Position numbers and translations under genes: made by a program
Notes under the pieces: model-generated
The model's database searches: none
Told to the model about the DNA's origin: nothing
What the model saw: the letters and a program-made list of their open reading frames with translations, nothing else
Assembly: GCA_034430895.1 (NCBI GenBank)
Contig: DAOUDW010000003.1
Location: 9,424 to 73,423, forward strand
Direction: 5' to 3'
Length of the DNA: 64,000 bases
Source of the DNA: WVZH01 sp034430895
GTDB lineage: Bacteria; Chloroflexota; Anaerolineae; Anaerolineales; E44-bin32
Shown here: positions 28,472 through 36,681 of the stretch, in pieces
Position numbering within the stretch: the first letter of the stretch is position 1
Layout: every line of letters begins with the position of its first letter

Positions 28472-29089
28472 ATGACCACAATGCTTCTCATCCGACATGC
28501 CGAGAACGACTATGTAAAAACGGGCAAACTCGCCGGCCGGCTTCCGAACGTGCATTTAAATGCGCGCGGAAAGCTGCAGGCAGCCGCCCTGGCTGAAATC
28601 TTAAAACCCGTGCGACTCCGTGCGATCATTTCCAGCCCGCTCGAACGGGCGACGGAAACCGCTACGCCCCTGGCCGCATCGAAGAAAAAGGAAATCATCG
28701 TTCGCGAGAACCTGAGTGAGATCAAGTATGGCCAGTGGCAAGGGGCTTCCCTGAAAAGATTGCGCAGCCGTAAACTCTGGCGCATCATTCAAACCATTCC
28801 TTCGCTGGCTCGTTTTCCTAATGGCGAATCCTTTCCGGAAGCGCAAGCCCGCATCGTCAGCGAGCTGGAAACGCTGCGCGCCAAGCATGGAACACCCAAA
28901 GCGGCTATCGCCTGCATTTTCCATTCTGACCCCATCAAACTCGCCATCGCCCATTACATCGGTTTGCCGCTCGACCTTTTCCAACGCCTGACCATCGCAC
29001 CGGCGTCCATCAGCATTCTTCAGATCAACGACGGACATGTCTGCCTTCTCGGTTTGAATGACCGGCGTGCGACCGTCGCGGCCGATTGA
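28472..29089 (+). CDS. Histidine-phosphatase/phosphomutase-like protein (MSMEG_4193 type)
   Basis: A 205-residue histidine phosphatase superfamily member. The phosphoacceptor motif reads LLIRHAEND (5-13, RHA instead of RHG), followed by LNARGKLQAAAL, ISSPLERATETA and a second histidine in CIFHSDPIK. In Actinobacteria a close type (MSMEG_4193 family) sits next to the same two genes that follow here (DUF3090 and SCO1664-type). ATG 28472 is chosen; GTG 28463 and ATG 28481 are possible. Reaction and substrate are unknown; dephosphorylation of a small metabolite is the simplest guess. It follows rarA by nine bases. Confidence 0.8.
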   Translation: MTTMLLIRHAENDYVKTGKLAGRLPNVHLNARGKLQAAALAEILKPVRLRAIISSPLERATETATPLAASKKKEIIVRENLSEIKYGQWQGASLKRLRSRKLWRIIQTIPSLARFPNGESFPEAQARIVSELETLRAKHGTPKAAIACIFHSDPIKLAIAHYIGLPLDLFQRLTIAPASISILQINDGHVCLLGLNDRRATVAAD

Positions 29090-29092
29090 GGA

Positions 29093-29101
29093 TGATATAC
29101 T
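29093..29101 (+). promoter_or_regulatory. Extended -10 promoter before the DUF3090 gene
   Basis: TGA-TATACT lies just after the phosphomutase stop and could start a separate transcript for the DUF3090 and SCO1664-type genes. Confidence 0.4.
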
Positions 29102-29160
29102 TTTTGTAGAGCGTGGTAAATAATAAAAGTCTCAAAGGAGACATTGTTCGCGGAGTTGGG

Positions 29161-29688
29161 ATGTCAGCCAAGGAGTACGATCTGAAGCCTGTAAGTCGAA
29201 TTACGACCGGGGCCATTGGCCCGCAAGGTCAACGCGTCTTCTATATCCAAGCGCGCAAGGACGAAGAAATAATCACCTTGATCGTGGAGAAGCAGCAGGT
29301 GCAGTCGCTGGCGATCGGCCTGGAGCAATTCCTTGCCGATCTGGACAAACGCTTCCCCGATCTTTCCAATGCCGAAGCGGTTTATATCGAAGATGAAATG
29401 GAGCTTGAAAAACCTATCGACCCTGTTTTTCGAGTCGGGCACATGCGTCTGGGGTATGATGATGAGAACGACCTGCTGGTGCTCGTCGCGCGCGAGATTC
29501 AAGCCGATGACAACGATCCGGAGGCAGCCGATGTCGCTCGATTCTGGTGTACCCGATCTCAGCTTCGCAGCATGTGTGCCTGGGGATTGGAGGTCGCCAG
29601 CCGTGGACGTCCGATTTGCGGAAACTGTGGTCAACCCATCGATCCCGAGGGTCACTTCTGCCCGAAACGCAATGGGCACAAGCATTAA
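29161..29688 (+). CDS. DUF3090 family protein with C-terminal zinc-ribbon-like knuckle
   Basis: A 175-residue cytoplasmic protein of the DUF3090 family, known from Actinobacteria and Chloroflexi without an assigned function. The N-terminus (AIGPQGQRVFYIQA) and VEKQQVQSLA segment are typical. The last 25 residues hold CGNC and a further Cys-Pro (FCPKRNGH), which suggests metal binding. The ATG at 29161 has GGAG five bases upstream; an in-frame GTG at 29113 is possible because AAAGGAG lies between them. It sits between a phosphomutase-like and a kinase-fold gene, so a shared pathway acting on a phosphorylated compound is likely. Confidence 0.82.
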   Translation: MSAKEYDLKPVSRITTGAIGPQGQRVFYIQARKDEEIITLIVEKQQVQSLAIGLEQFLADLDKRFPDLSNAEAVYIEDEMELEKPIDPVFRVGHMRLGYDDENDLLVLVAREIQADDNDPEAADVARFWCTRSQLRSMCAWGLEVASRGRPICGNCGQPIDPEGHFCPKRNGHKH

Positions 29689-29738
29689 CGCTTCCAAGAT
29701 TCCTACGTAAAACATATTTCTAACAAGCGGTCTCCAGC

Positions 29739-30488
29739 ATGATGAAATCGAAGAAGACGATTCCCACAACTCGTGAACATCAAAACGTGCTGCACGCCAT
29801 CACCTACGGCGAGATCGAAATCGTGGGTCAATTTACCTGGAGCTCGAATTACACTTTCCTCGCGCAGGTAACCTGCGATGAAGAAACCCTTCCGGCCGTA
29901 TACAAGCCTTCTCAGGGGGAACGACCGCTGTGGGACTTCCCGCGCGGATCCCTCGGCGCCCGCGAAGTCGCCGCTTATTTAACCAGCGACACACTGGGGT
30001 GGGACCTCGTTCCACTGACCGTACTGCGCCAGGACGGCCCTGCCGGCTCAGGTTCGCTGCAGCTCTTCATCGACGCCGATCCGGAACGACACTACTTCAC
30101 CTTCAGCGATGCGGAGAAACAACAGCTGCGGCCCGTCGTCGTTTTCGACTATCTGATCAACAACGCCGATCGTAAAGGCGGGCACGTTCTCCTTACCCCG
30201 GATGAACGTATCTACTTAATCGATCACGGCATTTGTTTCCATCAAGACTACAAACTGCGCACCGTGCTGTGGGATTTCATCGACGAAGCCATCCCAGAGG
30301 ATATTCTCACTGACGTAGCATCGTTTCACAAACGCCTGGAAGAGGATGATGAGCTTATACAGGCTTATTTGGAATTGCTCTCCGCAGAAGAACTTCAAGC
30401 CCTGAAGGACCGCGCCAGTCAATTGCTGGCGGCACGGCGTTTCCCCAAACCCGGCCCGGGACGGCCTTATCCCTACCCATTGGTATAA
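29739..30488 (+). CDS. SCO1664-family protein (PI3/4-kinase-like fold)
   Basis: A 249-residue protein matching the SCO1664 family, distantly related to phosphatidylinositol 3/4-kinase and HipA-like folds. The ATP-site lysine is probably in PAVYKPSQGERPLWDFP (K about residue 53). The catalytic loop resembles VFDYLINNADRKGGHVL (Asp and Asn typical of the fold), and the metal motif is LIDHGICF. It is the third gene of the phosphomutase/DUF3090/kinase-fold row. Function is unproven; it may phosphorylate what the phosphomutase-like enzyme acts on. No clear ribosome binding site is seen before the ATG. Confidence 0.82.
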   Translation: MMKSKKTIPTTREHQNVLHAITYGEIEIVGQFTWSSNYTFLAQVTCDEETLPAVYKPSQGERPLWDFPRGSLGAREVAAYLTSDTLGWDLVPLTVLRQDGPAGSGSLQLFIDADPERHYFTFSDAEKQQLRPVVVFDYLINNADRKGGHVLLTPDERIYLIDHGICFHQDYKLRTVLWDFIDEAIPEDILTDVASFHKRLEEDDELIQAYLELLSAEELQALKDRASQLLAARRFPKPGPGRPYPYPLV

Positions 30489-30489
30489 T
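30481..30489 (+). promoter_or_regulatory. Extended -10 promoter of homoserine dehydrogenase gene
   Basis: TGG-TATAAT overlaps the stop codon region of the preceding gene and lies 32 bases before the ATG at 30522, with a modest GAGG site in between. Confidence 0.5.
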
Positions 30490-30521
30490 CGCTTGTAATT
30501 ACCGATACTAATCGAGGCAAC

Positions 30522-31559
30522 ATGCAGGAAGTCAAAATCGCATTTTTAGGATTCGGCAATGTCGGCCAGGCGCTGGCGCGTCTCTTTCTGGATAAACAGA
30601 CATTGCTGCGCGATCAATATAATCTGACCTATCGGGCCGTGGGCATCGCCACAGGACGGCATGGTGTCGCAATGGATTCGCGAGGTCTTGACCTCCAGGA
30701 AGCACTTGCACTCGCCGATCAAGGCAAATCCCTCCATCCGCTCTCGGCAGCCGAGCCGCCGGAAGACGGCCTCGAATTCATCCGTACCTGCGCTGCGGAC
30801 GTGTTGTTCGAAAATACACCCGTCAATTACCAGACCGGTCAGCCGGCAATCGATCACATCCGCACCGCTTTGGAAAATGGCATGCATGCCATCACCGCCA
30901 ACAAAGGCCCGGTCGTACATGCCTACGATCGATTAACCACTCTGGCGAAAAAACACGGCAAACACTTCCTTTTCGAATCCACCGTAATGGACGGCGCCCC
31001 AGTGTTTGGGTTGTGGCGAGAGACGCTTCCCGCGGCCGAAGTCCGATCCTTCGAAGGCATACTGAACTCAACTACCAACCTGATTCTCACCCTCATGGAG
31101 GACGGCAAATCGTTCGCCGAAGCGCTGGCCGTCGCCGAATCCATCGGCATCGCCGAAAGCGACCCGCAGGGCGACACACAGGGTTGGGACGCCGCCATTA
31201 AAGTGGCCGCCCTGGTGACCGTGCTCATGGGCGTACCGCTGATACCGGATCAAGTTGAACGGGAGGGGATCGAAAATATCAGCCTGGAAGATGTCACTTC
31301 GGCCGCCTCGGAAAGGACGCGCTGGAAGCTGCTCTGCCGGGCGGAAAAACGAGCAGGAGAGATTCACGCCAGCGTCCGACCGGCTTTGGTAGGACCTGAC
31401 AGTCCGCTTTTCAATGTGCAAGGCACTTCTTCTGCCATCACCTTCCAGAGCGATGTGCTCGGTGACCTCACGCTCGTGGAAACGGATCCGAGCCCAGAGA
31501 CTACGGCTTATGGCCTCTTCGCCGATTTCATCAACGCCGTCAAACCCCGTTCGGGATGA
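30522..31559 (+). CDS. hom: Homoserine dehydrogenase
   Basis: A 345-residue enzyme that reduces aspartate semialdehyde to homoserine for threonine and methionine synthesis. The NAD(P) motif GFGNVG (about 9-14), the TANKGPVVHAY segment with the catalytic-site lysine, and the signature GILNSTTNLILT with the following SDPQGDTQGWDAAIKVA are intact. It lacks the C-terminal ACT domain present in longer homologues, so it should not be threonine-regulated through that domain. It has its own -10 box and stands as a single-gene unit. Confidence 0.93.
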   Translation: MQEVKIAFLGFGNVGQALARLFLDKQTLLRDQYNLTYRAVGIATGRHGVAMDSRGLDLQEALALADQGKSLHPLSAAEPPEDGLEFIRTCAADVLFENTPVNYQTGQPAIDHIRTALENGMHAITANKGPVVHAYDRLTTLAKKHGKHFLFESTVMDGAPVFGLWRETLPAAEVRSFEGILNSTTNLILTLMEDGKSFAEALAVAESIGIAESDPQGDTQGWDAAIKVAALVTVLMGVPLIPDQVEREGIENISLEDVTSAASERTRWKLLCRAEKRAGEIHASVRPALVGPDSPLFNVQGTSSAITFQSDVLGDLTLVETDPSPETTAYGLFADFINAVKPRSG

Positions 31560-31603
31560 TGAAGCAGTAGGCATTTATAATCCAACAGATCTGAGTAGTT
31601 CCT

Positions 31604-31854
31604 TTGGAACACTATCCATTTTCTGCCCTCCTGCTCATCACGGTCCTTGCCGTGGTCGTGCCTGTACTCGTCAGCCGCTTTCAGCGCATGCGTTGGCCTA
31701 TCGTCGTTGGGGAGTTGTTCGCCGGTTTGATCATTGGATGCAAAGACATCAACTTACGCTACAGCTCATCCTTAGCTAACCGGGAAACCGCAACGGCCTG
31801 ATCGGCAGTCCTGCTTCGGTCGAGCAGGCGATCGCCATGCTGCAAATGCCCTGA
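31604..31854 (+). pseudogene. Remnant of a cation:proton antiporter gene
   Basis: From TTG 31604 about 48 residues read like the first helix of a CPA2/KefB-type antiporter (LLLITVLAVVVPVLVSR, then MRWPIVVGELFAGLIIG), with a TATAAT box at 31576-31581 still upstream. After about position 31748 the similarity stops. A second fragment in another frame (31789-31854, NGLIGSPASVEQAIAML then stop) could be the former C-terminus, which implies a large internal deletion. Such antiporters need more than 380 residues, so this remnant cannot work. The second fragment is a weaker inference. Confidence 0.6.
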
Positions 31855-31884
31855 TACAAGCGTGACCCTTTTTGGGGAAAAATC

Positions 31885-31913
31885 TTGACGATGGGATGGT
31901 TTTCCTGTAGACT
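31885..31913 (+). promoter_or_regulatory. Strong promoter upstream of the attenuator
   Basis: TTGACG (31885-31890) and TAGACT (31908-31913) are exactly 17 bases apart. Transcription would start near 31920 and first cover a short leader ORF and a terminator before the ABC exporter genes. Confidence 0.75.
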
Positions 31914-31950
31914 AGGCGCATCTACTCGAGAAAGGAAGGCGCACAGTAAT

Positions 31951-32049
31951 ATGGAAATTAACGTCAGCAATATCCATGTGCTTCGCATGCAGTCCGATAT
32001 TGGATTCGTTGCCAGCATGCCTTCGCGGAGTGCGCCTACCGTCAGGTAA
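31951..32049 (+). CDS. Leader peptide of the ABC exporter operon (32 aa)
   Basis: An ORF of 32 codons, starting MEINVSNIHVLRM and ending SAPTVR-stop. An AGGAAGG site lies about 11 bases upstream. Its stop (32047-32049) falls two bases before the first of two hairpins, the second of which is a T-run terminator. This is the layout of a translation-controlled attenuator. There is no run of one amino acid that would sense a charged tRNA, so stalling by a ribosome-targeting drug or by the nascent peptide is more likely. An internal start at Met13 is possible. Confidence 0.55.
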   Translation: MEINVSNIHVLRMQSDIGFVASMPSRSAPTVR

Positions 32050-32051
32050 CC

Positions 32052-32100
32052 GTCTCGTTTTCACGAGACCGCGGTGCGCTCCAGCGCCCGCGGTTTTTTT
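32052..32100 (+). terminator. Tandem hairpins with intrinsic terminator (attenuator)
   Basis: Hairpin 1 is GTCTCGT (32052-32058) with ACGAGAC (32063-32069). Hairpin 2 is CCGCGG-T-GCGC (32069-32079) with GCGC-CCGCGG (32084-32093), followed by seven T (32094-32100), a textbook intrinsic terminator. The hairpins share base 32069, so they compete slightly. The terminator lies 63 bases before the ABC ATPase start and would switch the operon off unless read through. Confidence 0.8.
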
Positions 32101-32118
32101 ATTTTCGACACACTTTTA

Positions 32119-32138
32119 GGCCGCGGAAACCCGCGGCC
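32119..32138 (+). repeat. GC-rich hairpin before the ABC ATPase ribosome binding site
   Basis: GGCCGCGG (32119-32126) pairs with CCGCGGCC (32131-32138) around AAAC. It repeats the CCGCGG core of the terminator, so the four CCGCGG copies (32069, 32088, 32121, 32131) can pair in several mutually exclusive ways. It sits 12 bases before the AAAGGAG site of the next gene. Confidence 0.65.
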
Positions 32139-32163
32139 ATTTTGTTTATAAAGGAGATAATCG

Positions 32164-33003
32164 ATGAACCAAACAGCCATCCAAGTTCAAGAAGCCTACA
32201 AGGTGTTCAACAAGAATCACCGTCTGCAATGGCGTCGTCGCAACAAGAACGGTCAGGATTCCGCCACCGTCGCTGTCGATCGCGTTACCTTTCAGGTGAA
32301 ACGGGGGGAGATCTTCGGCGTGCTGGGTCCCAACGGTTCTGGCAAGTCCACACTGGTACGCGTGATCGCCACGTTGCTCTTACCGGACAGCGGGAAAGTG
32401 TCCATTTTTGGACACGACGTCGTCCGAGAGCCGATTATCGTTCAGCGTTTGATCAACCGGGTTTCCGTCGAGGCATCCTTCTTCAAGAAACTCTCCCCAA
32501 TGGAAAACCTGAGTTACGCTGCGCATCTGTACGGATTGAACAATCGCAAGGCACGTGTGCGCGCGCAGGAACTCCTGGAACGTTTGGGCCTCGAAGATGC
32601 TTCGATCAGGAAACCAGTGGAAGAGATGTCGCGCGGCATGCAGCAGAAAGTCGCCATTGCGCGAGCCCTGCTGACGCGGCCCGCCGTTCTCTTGCTCGAC
32701 GAACCGACGACCGGGCTTGATCCACACTCGAAACGTGAGGTACAAGCCCTGGTGCGTGAAGTCCGTGAACGGGACGGCACGACGATCCTACTCACAACGC
32801 ACGACATGGTGGAGGCGGACGTTCTGTGTGACCGCATTGCCATTATGGACCTCGGTAAAGTCGTGGCCATGGATACACCCGCGCGCCTGAAGAAACTGGT
32901 CAAGACAACAAACAATCACGAACCAACGTTGGAGGACGTATTCCTCGAACTCACGGGAAAAAAGCTGGTCAAAAATAATGAAAATGGGACAAAGGCGGAC
33001 TAA
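32164..33003 (+). CDS. ABC-2 exporter, ATP-binding protein
   Basis: A 279-residue DrrA/NodI-like ATPase. Walker A GPNGSGKS lies near residue 56, the signature SRGMQQK near 156, Walker B LLLDEPTTGLDP near 177, and the H-loop TTHD near 208. The C-terminal extension (EPTLEDVFLELTGK) is the DrrA-type tail. AAAGGAG precedes the ATG. It drives the permease encoded 50 bases downstream and probably exports a drug or lipid-like compound. Expression appears to be gated by the upstream leader peptide and terminator. Confidence 0.93.
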   Translation: MNQTAIQVQEAYKVFNKNHRLQWRRRNKNGQDSATVAVDRVTFQVKRGEIFGVLGPNGSGKSTLVRVIATLLLPDSGKVSIFGHDVVREPIIVQRLINRVSVEASFFKKLSPMENLSYAAHLYGLNNRKARVRAQELLERLGLEDASIRKPVEEMSRGMQQKVAIARALLTRPAVLLLDEPTTGLDPHSKREVQALVREVRERDGTTILLTTHDMVEADVLCDRIAIMDLGKVVAMDTPARLKKLVKTTNNHEPTLEDVFLELTGKKLVKNNENGTKAD

Positions 33004-33053
33004 TCTTCACTCGCCTTTGTCCGAAATGATGAAATAACGGAGGCATTCTAGCC

Positions 33054-33881
33054 ATGGTATCGTCAGTATTTCAAGAAATGAGAGCTTCTTACGCATTTGT
33101 AGAGCGCAACATCTATCTGGTGAAGCGCTATTGGACCTGGGAGATAGTCTGGATGGTCTATTCGATCACCAACAGCCTCTCGGTAAGCTACATTGGTATG
33201 GGCATGGAACAGGTGGGAGGCGAGGGCGTCGACGGTCGTTTCCTGGTACTGTATTTGGTGATCGGGACACTCGTTTGGCGCTATCTCGCCACGATCTTTT
33301 ACTGGATCACCGACATCATCGGTCTCGAACGCTGGGAAGGCACGATCGAGTATACGCTCATGGCGCCGATCCGCCGCATCACCCACATGACCGGTCAAAC
33401 GATGTTCGCCGTCGTGTACAGTTTCTTGTTCACGAGCGTCATTTTGTTGGTGACGGTAGAGCTGTTTCAGATTAATCTCGATCAGGCCAATATCTTCGGC
33501 GCAACGGTGGTTCTACTCTCCGGCAGCTTTTCGTTTGTCGGCGTGGGTATCGTCGGCTCGATCCTGCCGCTGCTCTTTCCGGAGCGCGGCTCACAAATGA
33601 CCCACGTGATCATCGCCACGCTGTTACTCGTATCCGGAGTCTACTACCCGATCACCGTGCTTCCGGATCTGCTGCAAAAAGCTGCGGTGGTCTCCCCTGC
33701 GACGTATGTGCTGCAGGGTGTGCGTTCCGCCATGCTCGATGGCGCATCACTCGGCAGCCTCTGGCCGGATATCTGGCCAGCGCTGATTATTGGTGCGATC
33801 GCCATCCCGCTCGGTTTACAGATCTTTGGCGTGGCGGAACGGTATGCAAAACGCACCGGGAAATTGAGTCGAAACGGTTGA
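33054..33881 (+). CDS. ABC-2 type exporter permease
   Basis: A 275-residue membrane protein with six hydrophobic segments of the ABC-2 type, for example FLVLYLVIGTLVWRYLA and LLVSGVYYPITVLP, the latter next to the conserved P-x-W/F-like region PATYVLQGVRSAML. It forms the membrane channel with the preceding ATPase. CGGAGG stands 12 bases before the ATG. Substrate is not evident. Confidence 0.9.
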   Translation: MVSSVFQEMRASYAFVERNIYLVKRYWTWEIVWMVYSITNSLSVSYIGMGMEQVGGEGVDGRFLVLYLVIGTLVWRYLATIFYWITDIIGLERWEGTIEYTLMAPIRRITHMTGQTMFAVVYSFLFTSVILLVTVELFQINLDQANIFGATVVLLSGSFSFVGVGIVGSILPLLFPERGSQMTHVIIATLLLVSGVYYPITVLPDLLQKAAVVSPATYVLQGVRSAMLDGASLGSLWPDIWPALIIGAIAIPLGLQIFGVAERYAKRTGKLSRNG

Positions 33882-33913
33882 ATCACGTTACCCGAATTCT
33901 CAAGGAATAACAG

Positions 33914-34930
33914 ATGTTAAAACAGAAAAGAGAACAAACCAACGGTCGAAGCGCCACATCCACCCGCGTGGGTGTGCGCTTCAGATCCTATCGCGGTGAG
34001 GAGGACATTGCCAGCATCGCAGAGGTCACGCAGCGCAGCTTCGATGCGCAGGGAATCGAAAATCTGTGGAGCAAGGAGGAAGCGGCGCGTACATTTGCCT
34101 ACCTCGACCACTTTAATCCATTTAAAAACGTACTGCTCGCAGAAGCAGCGGATGATGTCGTCGCTTTCGTTCGCGTCCATTGGCGCCAGGAGGAACCGGG
34201 ACCTCGCATCTATCAACACATCGGACATGTCCTGCCGCAATGGCAACACAACGGAATCGGCACTATGCTGCTTGAATTTGCACAGAAACGCCTGCGTACA
34301 CTGGCAAAACATCATCGTAATAACGGATCGCGCTTCTTCCAAACCTGGATTACAGACAGCGACGCCACTTCGAAAACAATGCTGGAATCGGACGGCTACC
34401 AGCCAACAAGATACGATTTCGACATGCTGCGTCCCCTCACAGAAAAAATCGAATCAAAAACGCTGCCTCCTGGTCTGGAAATCCGTCCCATTCAACCCAA
34501 AGACTATCGTCTGGTATGGGAAGCAAGTGACGAAGCATTCCGCGATCATTGGGGCTACTCTCCGGCTAGCGAGTCAGCTTACGAGTGGTGGCAGCAGAGC
34601 GACAGCTTCCAGCCTGATCTGTGGAAAGTGGCATGGGATGGGAATCAAGTTGCCGGGATGGTATTGAACTTCATCGATCATGTTGAAAATCAACGCTACG
34701 GGAGAAAGTGTGGGTATACGGAAAACATCAGTGTTCGCCGACCCTGGCGGAGGCGAGGGCTTGCCCGCGCGCTGCTCACACAGAGTCTGTTCATGATGCA
34801 GGGAAAAGGCATGCAGGAAGCCCGACTGGGAGTCGACACACAGAATCCCAACGGCGCGCTGCAGCTGTATGAAAGCGTCGGATTCAAGTCGGTCAAACGC
34901 TATACGACCTATCGGAAAGAGATCGATTAG
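33914..34930 (+). CDS. Tandem-domain GNAT N-acetyltransferase
   Basis: A 338-residue protein with two GNAT folds. The first (about 18-165) has HIGHVLPQWQHNGIGTMLL, and the second (about 190-336) has ENISVRRPWRRRGLARALL, each being an acetyl-CoA binding loop (Q/RxxGxG/A). The C-terminus keeps the NPNGALQLYESVGFK segment of active GNATs. The arrangement resembles MshD and EIS-like tandem enzymes, but no specific substrate can be assigned. It lies 32 bases after the exporter permease and may be co-transcribed, which would suit a drug-modifying role. Confidence 0.82.
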   Translation: MLKQKREQTNGRSATSTRVGVRFRSYRGEEDIASIAEVTQRSFDAQGIENLWSKEEAARTFAYLDHFNPFKNVLLAEAADDVVAFVRVHWRQEEPGPRIYQHIGHVLPQWQHNGIGTMLLEFAQKRLRTLAKHHRNNGSRFFQTWITDSDATSKTMLESDGYQPTRYDFDMLRPLTEKIESKTLPPGLEIRPIQPKDYRLVWEASDEAFRDHWGYSPASESAYEWWQQSDSFQPDLWKVAWDGNQVAGMVLNFIDHVENQRYGRKCGYTENISVRRPWRRRGLARALLTQSLFMMQGKGMQEARLGVDTQNPNGALQLYESVGFKSVKRYTTYRKEID

Positions 34931-34932
34931 TT

Positions 34933-35323
34933 GGCGCCGAAGCTGTTTATCGGGCTGTCGATGAAGCGTTTCAAGACCACTGGGGTTACGTAGAAACACC
35001 CTTCGGGCAAGGTTTCGAACACTGTCTTCATTTCAACGTCGATCAAGATTACTACGACCCATCCTTGTGGTTTTTGGCCGTCGACGGGGATGAAATCACA
35101 GGCGTAGCGGTATGCAAATCGGAGGCCAATGACGACCCCGAGATCGGTTGGATCGAAGAACTCTGCGTACACAAGCCCTAGCGCAGGACTGGGTATGGAT
35201 GCCGACAGTCCCACCGGAGCCACGCGCCTCTATGAAAAGGCCGGAATGCATATCAAACGCAATCAGTTTACCTATGAACTCGAACTCCGCCCTGGTCTTG
35301 AATTCGCCACGGAAACGCGCTAA
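34933..35323 (+). pseudogene. Decayed GNAT acetyltransferase copy
   Basis: Directly after the tandem GNAT gene, the frame from 34933 reads AEAVYRAVDEAFQDHWGYVE, then SLWFLAVDGDEITGVAV and IEELCVHKP, and ends in a stop where the acetyl-CoA loop should begin. Another frame then gives AGLGMDADSPTGATRLYEKAG and a natural C-terminus, stopping at 35323. The pieces fit one GNAT protein that has lost its first half and its acetyl-CoA loop by deletion. It probably arose from a duplication of the neighbouring gene or of a relative. Confidence 0.75.
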
Positions 35324-35456
35324 GTGAGATTCGTCTTCGACGCGGACAGGCAGGGGAGTATCGGATACAATCTGGTTACCACAAATCACTCGTTCAGGAT
35401 CATCGCATGATCGACAATCCGATGGAAGATGGTTAAATAAGTTAACCCAAAGAAGA

Positions 35457-36101
35457 ATGATGGAAATGACCAAGCACAAGTTAACAGCTGTAATCTGGGA
35501 TCTGGGCGGCGTTATCGTGCGCACGCTCGACCGAAGTGGCAGAGCGCATTGGGAAAAGCGACTTGGACTTCAAAAGCGGGAACTTGAAGATCTCGTTTTC
35601 GAGGGGGAAATGGGGCGCAGGGCATCCCTCGGCCAGGCGAGTGCAGACGACGTTTGGAATTGGGTGTGCGAACGACTCGATCTGCCGCATGATGCTCGCA
35701 CGAAATTGGAACGAGATTTCTGGAAGGGTGATCGGATCGATCGGGGTTTACTCCAATTTATCCGCGACCTGCGTCCCGCATACAAGACCGGCTTACTGAG
35801 TAACGCCTGGCCGGACCTGAGAGACGCAATGGAGAACTCCTGGCAGATTGCGGACGCATTTGATGAGATCGTCATTTCCGCAGAAGTTGGCCTCGTCAAA
35901 CCCGATGCACGTATTTACGAGCACATCCTCGAACGCATGAACATCCTACCTGAAGAAGCTGTTTTCGTGGATGATTTCCCGGAAAACGTCGCTGGAGCGC
36001 AGGCCGTCGGAATGCAAGCCATCCACTTCCAAAACCCGACCCAAGCGATGCAGGAACTGAGAACGATTCTCGATCTACAGCAAACCAACCCTGATCCCTG
36101 A
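35457..36101 (+). CDS. HAD-superfamily hydrolase (subfamily IA)
   Basis: A 214-residue phosphatase-like enzyme. Motif I is VIWDLGGVIV (about 12-21; the first Asp is the nucleophile, the second acidic position is replaced by Gly as in several epoxide-hydrolase/YihX-type relatives), motif II LLSNAWPD, motif III lysine in GLVKPDARIYEHIL, motif IV VFVDDFPENV. A TACAAT box at 35366-35371 could be its promoter. Substrate unknown. It stands alone after the GNAT remnant. Confidence 0.88.
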   Translation: MMEMTKHKLTAVIWDLGGVIVRTLDRSGRAHWEKRLGLQKRELEDLVFEGEMGRRASLGQASADDVWNWVCERLDLPHDARTKLERDFWKGDRIDRGLLQFIRDLRPAYKTGLLSNAWPDLRDAMENSWQIADAFDEIVISAEVGLVKPDARIYEHILERMNILPEEAVFVDDFPENVAGAQAVGMQAIHFQNPTQAMQELRTILDLQQTNPDP

Positions 36102-36681
36102 GAATGCCCAGTACGGGTTTCCAGTTGTTGTGAAAACGATAGTTATCGCACCCTCTAATTGCTTTGAGGGTTGATTCTTGTTGAGTACAACCAAAAAAAA
36201 CGAAGACAATGAGGTGTCTGCGCGGAGACCGCAGGCAGGATATGGAAGTATTCCGTTCTACAAAATCGAGAACAAGTTCATTTGCAGAATAAGGCCGACG
36301 AGCCCCCTGCCATCCATAAGACAGCCCGACACTGCCGCTCTCGTCGGGGCGCCGCCGTCGATAAACCTTAACGGAAGGGCATTTTCCCGGCCAGTCGGCG
36401 CTATCTTTTCCTGGTCCACTTTCGCTTTCGCTTGGTGGTTCAGGTACGTGGCTGGAATTAGCCAAGGCCGACGACGACAATCAATCATATGGTGCCCTGG
36501 AGCTCGTACTACTACAATTTAAGATGCAGCCAGCGATTAGTCAAGGAACGGTAGGCTTAAAAAAAGTACTATTGGCTATCCGACATATTCAAATGCAAGT
36601 CATATTACCAATTATTAAGATAAAGCCAGAGCGGGAAGTAAAATCAAAGGTCAAAGGGATGTACAACGAGGGAACTTTGCC
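36102..36681. other. Intergenic region, 580 bases
   Basis: A weak hairpin ACCCTC (36150-36155)/GAGGGT (36166-36171) follows the HAD gene. Open frames of up to 114 codons cross the region on both strands, but none has a convincing start or recognisable product. The right third is AT-rich and probably carries the promoter of the lipid kinase gene, though I cannot pick a clear one. Confidence 0.4.

Noticed and set aside
31604..31801. Functional small membrane protein instead of an antiporter remnant
   Set aside because: The hydrophobic part matches only the first helix region of antiporters and then runs into unrelated polar residues, which fits truncation better.
36178..36522. Open frame of 114 codons in the gap before the lipid kinase gene
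   Set aside because: TTG start without a ribosome binding site, no recognisable motif, and competing open frames on the other strand.
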